Below are positions 63,555 to 64,000 of a DNA stretch of 64,000 nt, in pieces. The notes beneath the pieces are model-generated. The model saw nothing but the letters and a program-made list of their open reading frames with translations, did no database searches and was not told the origin of the DNA. The position numbers were made by a program, and so were the translations under genes. Each line of letters starts with the position of its first letter. Within the stretch, counting starts at the first letter, position 1. This DNA comes from Chitinophagales bacterium (GTDB taxonomy: Bacteria > Bacteroidota > Bacteroidia > Chitinophagales > LD1), in NCBI GenBank assembly GCA_016787045.1, contig JAEUVA010000002.1, positions 1 to 64,000 of the forward strand, written 5' to 3'.

Positions 63555-63562
63555 CAAATGTA
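63555..63562 (-). promoter_or_regulatory. Possible -7 element before pth
   Basis: Minus-strand TACATTTG, an exact TAnnTTTG match 31 bases upstream of the pth ATG. No -33 partner at the usual spacing. The region is shared with the divergent gene at 63621. Confidence 0.3.
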
Positions 63563-63620
63563 ATGCTGTACATTTTATTTCGGTACTTATTTTAGCATTG
63601 CCACTCACTAATTCACATCA

Positions 63621-64000
63621 ATGGCTCGCGCTTCAGGTTCAGACGAACTATTTCTACTCATAAAATCACTTACCCCAAACGAAAAGGGCTACTTTAAAAA
63701 GTATGCTCAGCGGCATGTAACCCGAAAAAGCAATTATCTGCAACTATTTACTGCATTAGATAAAATGGAAGTGTATGATGAGCCCGCACTTAAAAGCAGA
63801 TTTAAATACTTAGCGGTAGAAAAAGTTTACCTCTTTGACATGATTTTGAATTCGCTCATGGTTTCTGATGAGGGAGATACTGTGGCAATAGCTATCTACC
63901 GCGATTTGATTAAAGTTCATTTGCTGATAAAAAAAGGGTTAACACAACGTGCCGTAAAGTTGATTGATAAATCGCTTGACATGGCCGAGCAGCATTTTTT
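63621..64000 (+). CDS. Helical-repeat protein, paralogue of the 43309-44799 gene (3' end outside the window)
   Basis: An open frame from ATG 63621 to the window end, 126 complete codons. It begins MARASGSDELFLLIKSLTPNEKGYFKKYA, with ELFLLIKSL..NEKGYFKK shared with the 43309-44799 protein. The later LFTALDKMEVYDEPALKSRF also aligns with LFDCIDQMEEYDENQIRKKF of that protein. The chain is helical with no signal peptide. The rest of the gene is missing. Function unknown; the pair shows that this family has at least two members in the genome. Confidence 0.75.
   Translation, partial: MARASGSDELFLLIKSLTPNEKGYFKKYAQRHVTRKSNYLQLFTALDKMEVYDEPALKSRFKYLAVEKVYLFDMILNSLMVSDEGDTVAIAIYRDLIKVHLLIKKGLTQRAVKLIDKSLDMAEQHF

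Overview
The window looks like a chromosomal segment of a Bacteroidota bacterium, probably an environmental member of the Chitinophagales/Sphingobacteriales side of the phylum. Several independent signs agree. Secreted proteins end in type IX secretion (T9SS) sorting domains of both kinds: a type A tail on the 4,831-residue protein and a gliding-associated type B tail on the 1,315-residue protein. SprB-type repeats and a small GldL-like membrane protein are present. Six start regions carry the phylum's promoter pattern (TTTG or TTG, 17-20 bases, then TAnnTTTG or a close variant), and Shine-Dalgarno sequences are largely absent. I found no tRNA, rRNA, CRISPR array, insertion sequence or phage module.

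Layout. 1-5,524: a collagen-like tail-fibre-type protein cut by the window edge, a penicillin-acylase-like hydrolase and a methyltransferase. 5,525-10,840: purL, a tiny Cys-rich lipoprotein, a rhodanese-thioredoxin lipoprotein, sucC and a conserved small protein. 10,848-24,415 (minus strand): an Asp/Asn beta-hydroxylase-like protein, a DAACS symporter, a SprB-like adhesin, an M1 peptidase, a secreted protein, a TonB-receptor-like barrel, a DUF4139 protein and a GT2 glycosyltransferase. 24,453-29,097: a divergent pair of glycosyltransferases, converging on an unusual fusion of a CrtC/AttH lipocalin-like domain with a polyprenyl synthase. 29,098-34,033: rpoC alone, with its own promoter, leader and strong terminator. 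34,098-44,799: short operons of metabolic and envelope genes (beta-keto acid cleavage enzyme, two SDRs, class I aldolase, accD, GNAT, small lipoproteins, a helical-repeat protein). 45,064-59,559: one gene for a giant surface protein that fills 23% of the window. 59,646-63,524: a probable pth-mutS-HAD phosphatase operon. 63,621-64,000: the start of a paralogue of the helical-repeat protein.

How the parts fit. Housekeeping genes (purL, sucC, rpoC, accD, fbaB-type aldolase, mutS, pth) are interleaved with surface and export genes. The theme of the accessory part is the cell surface: three long repetitive proteins, outer-membrane barrels, polysaccharide-type glycosyltransferases and many short lipoproteins. 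The most unusual items are the two-array architecture of the giant protein, including an A-B-C super-repeat with alternating single cysteines, the lipocalin/prenyl-synthase fusion, rpoC without rpoB in front of it, and a duplicated GldL-like motif in a 108-residue protein.
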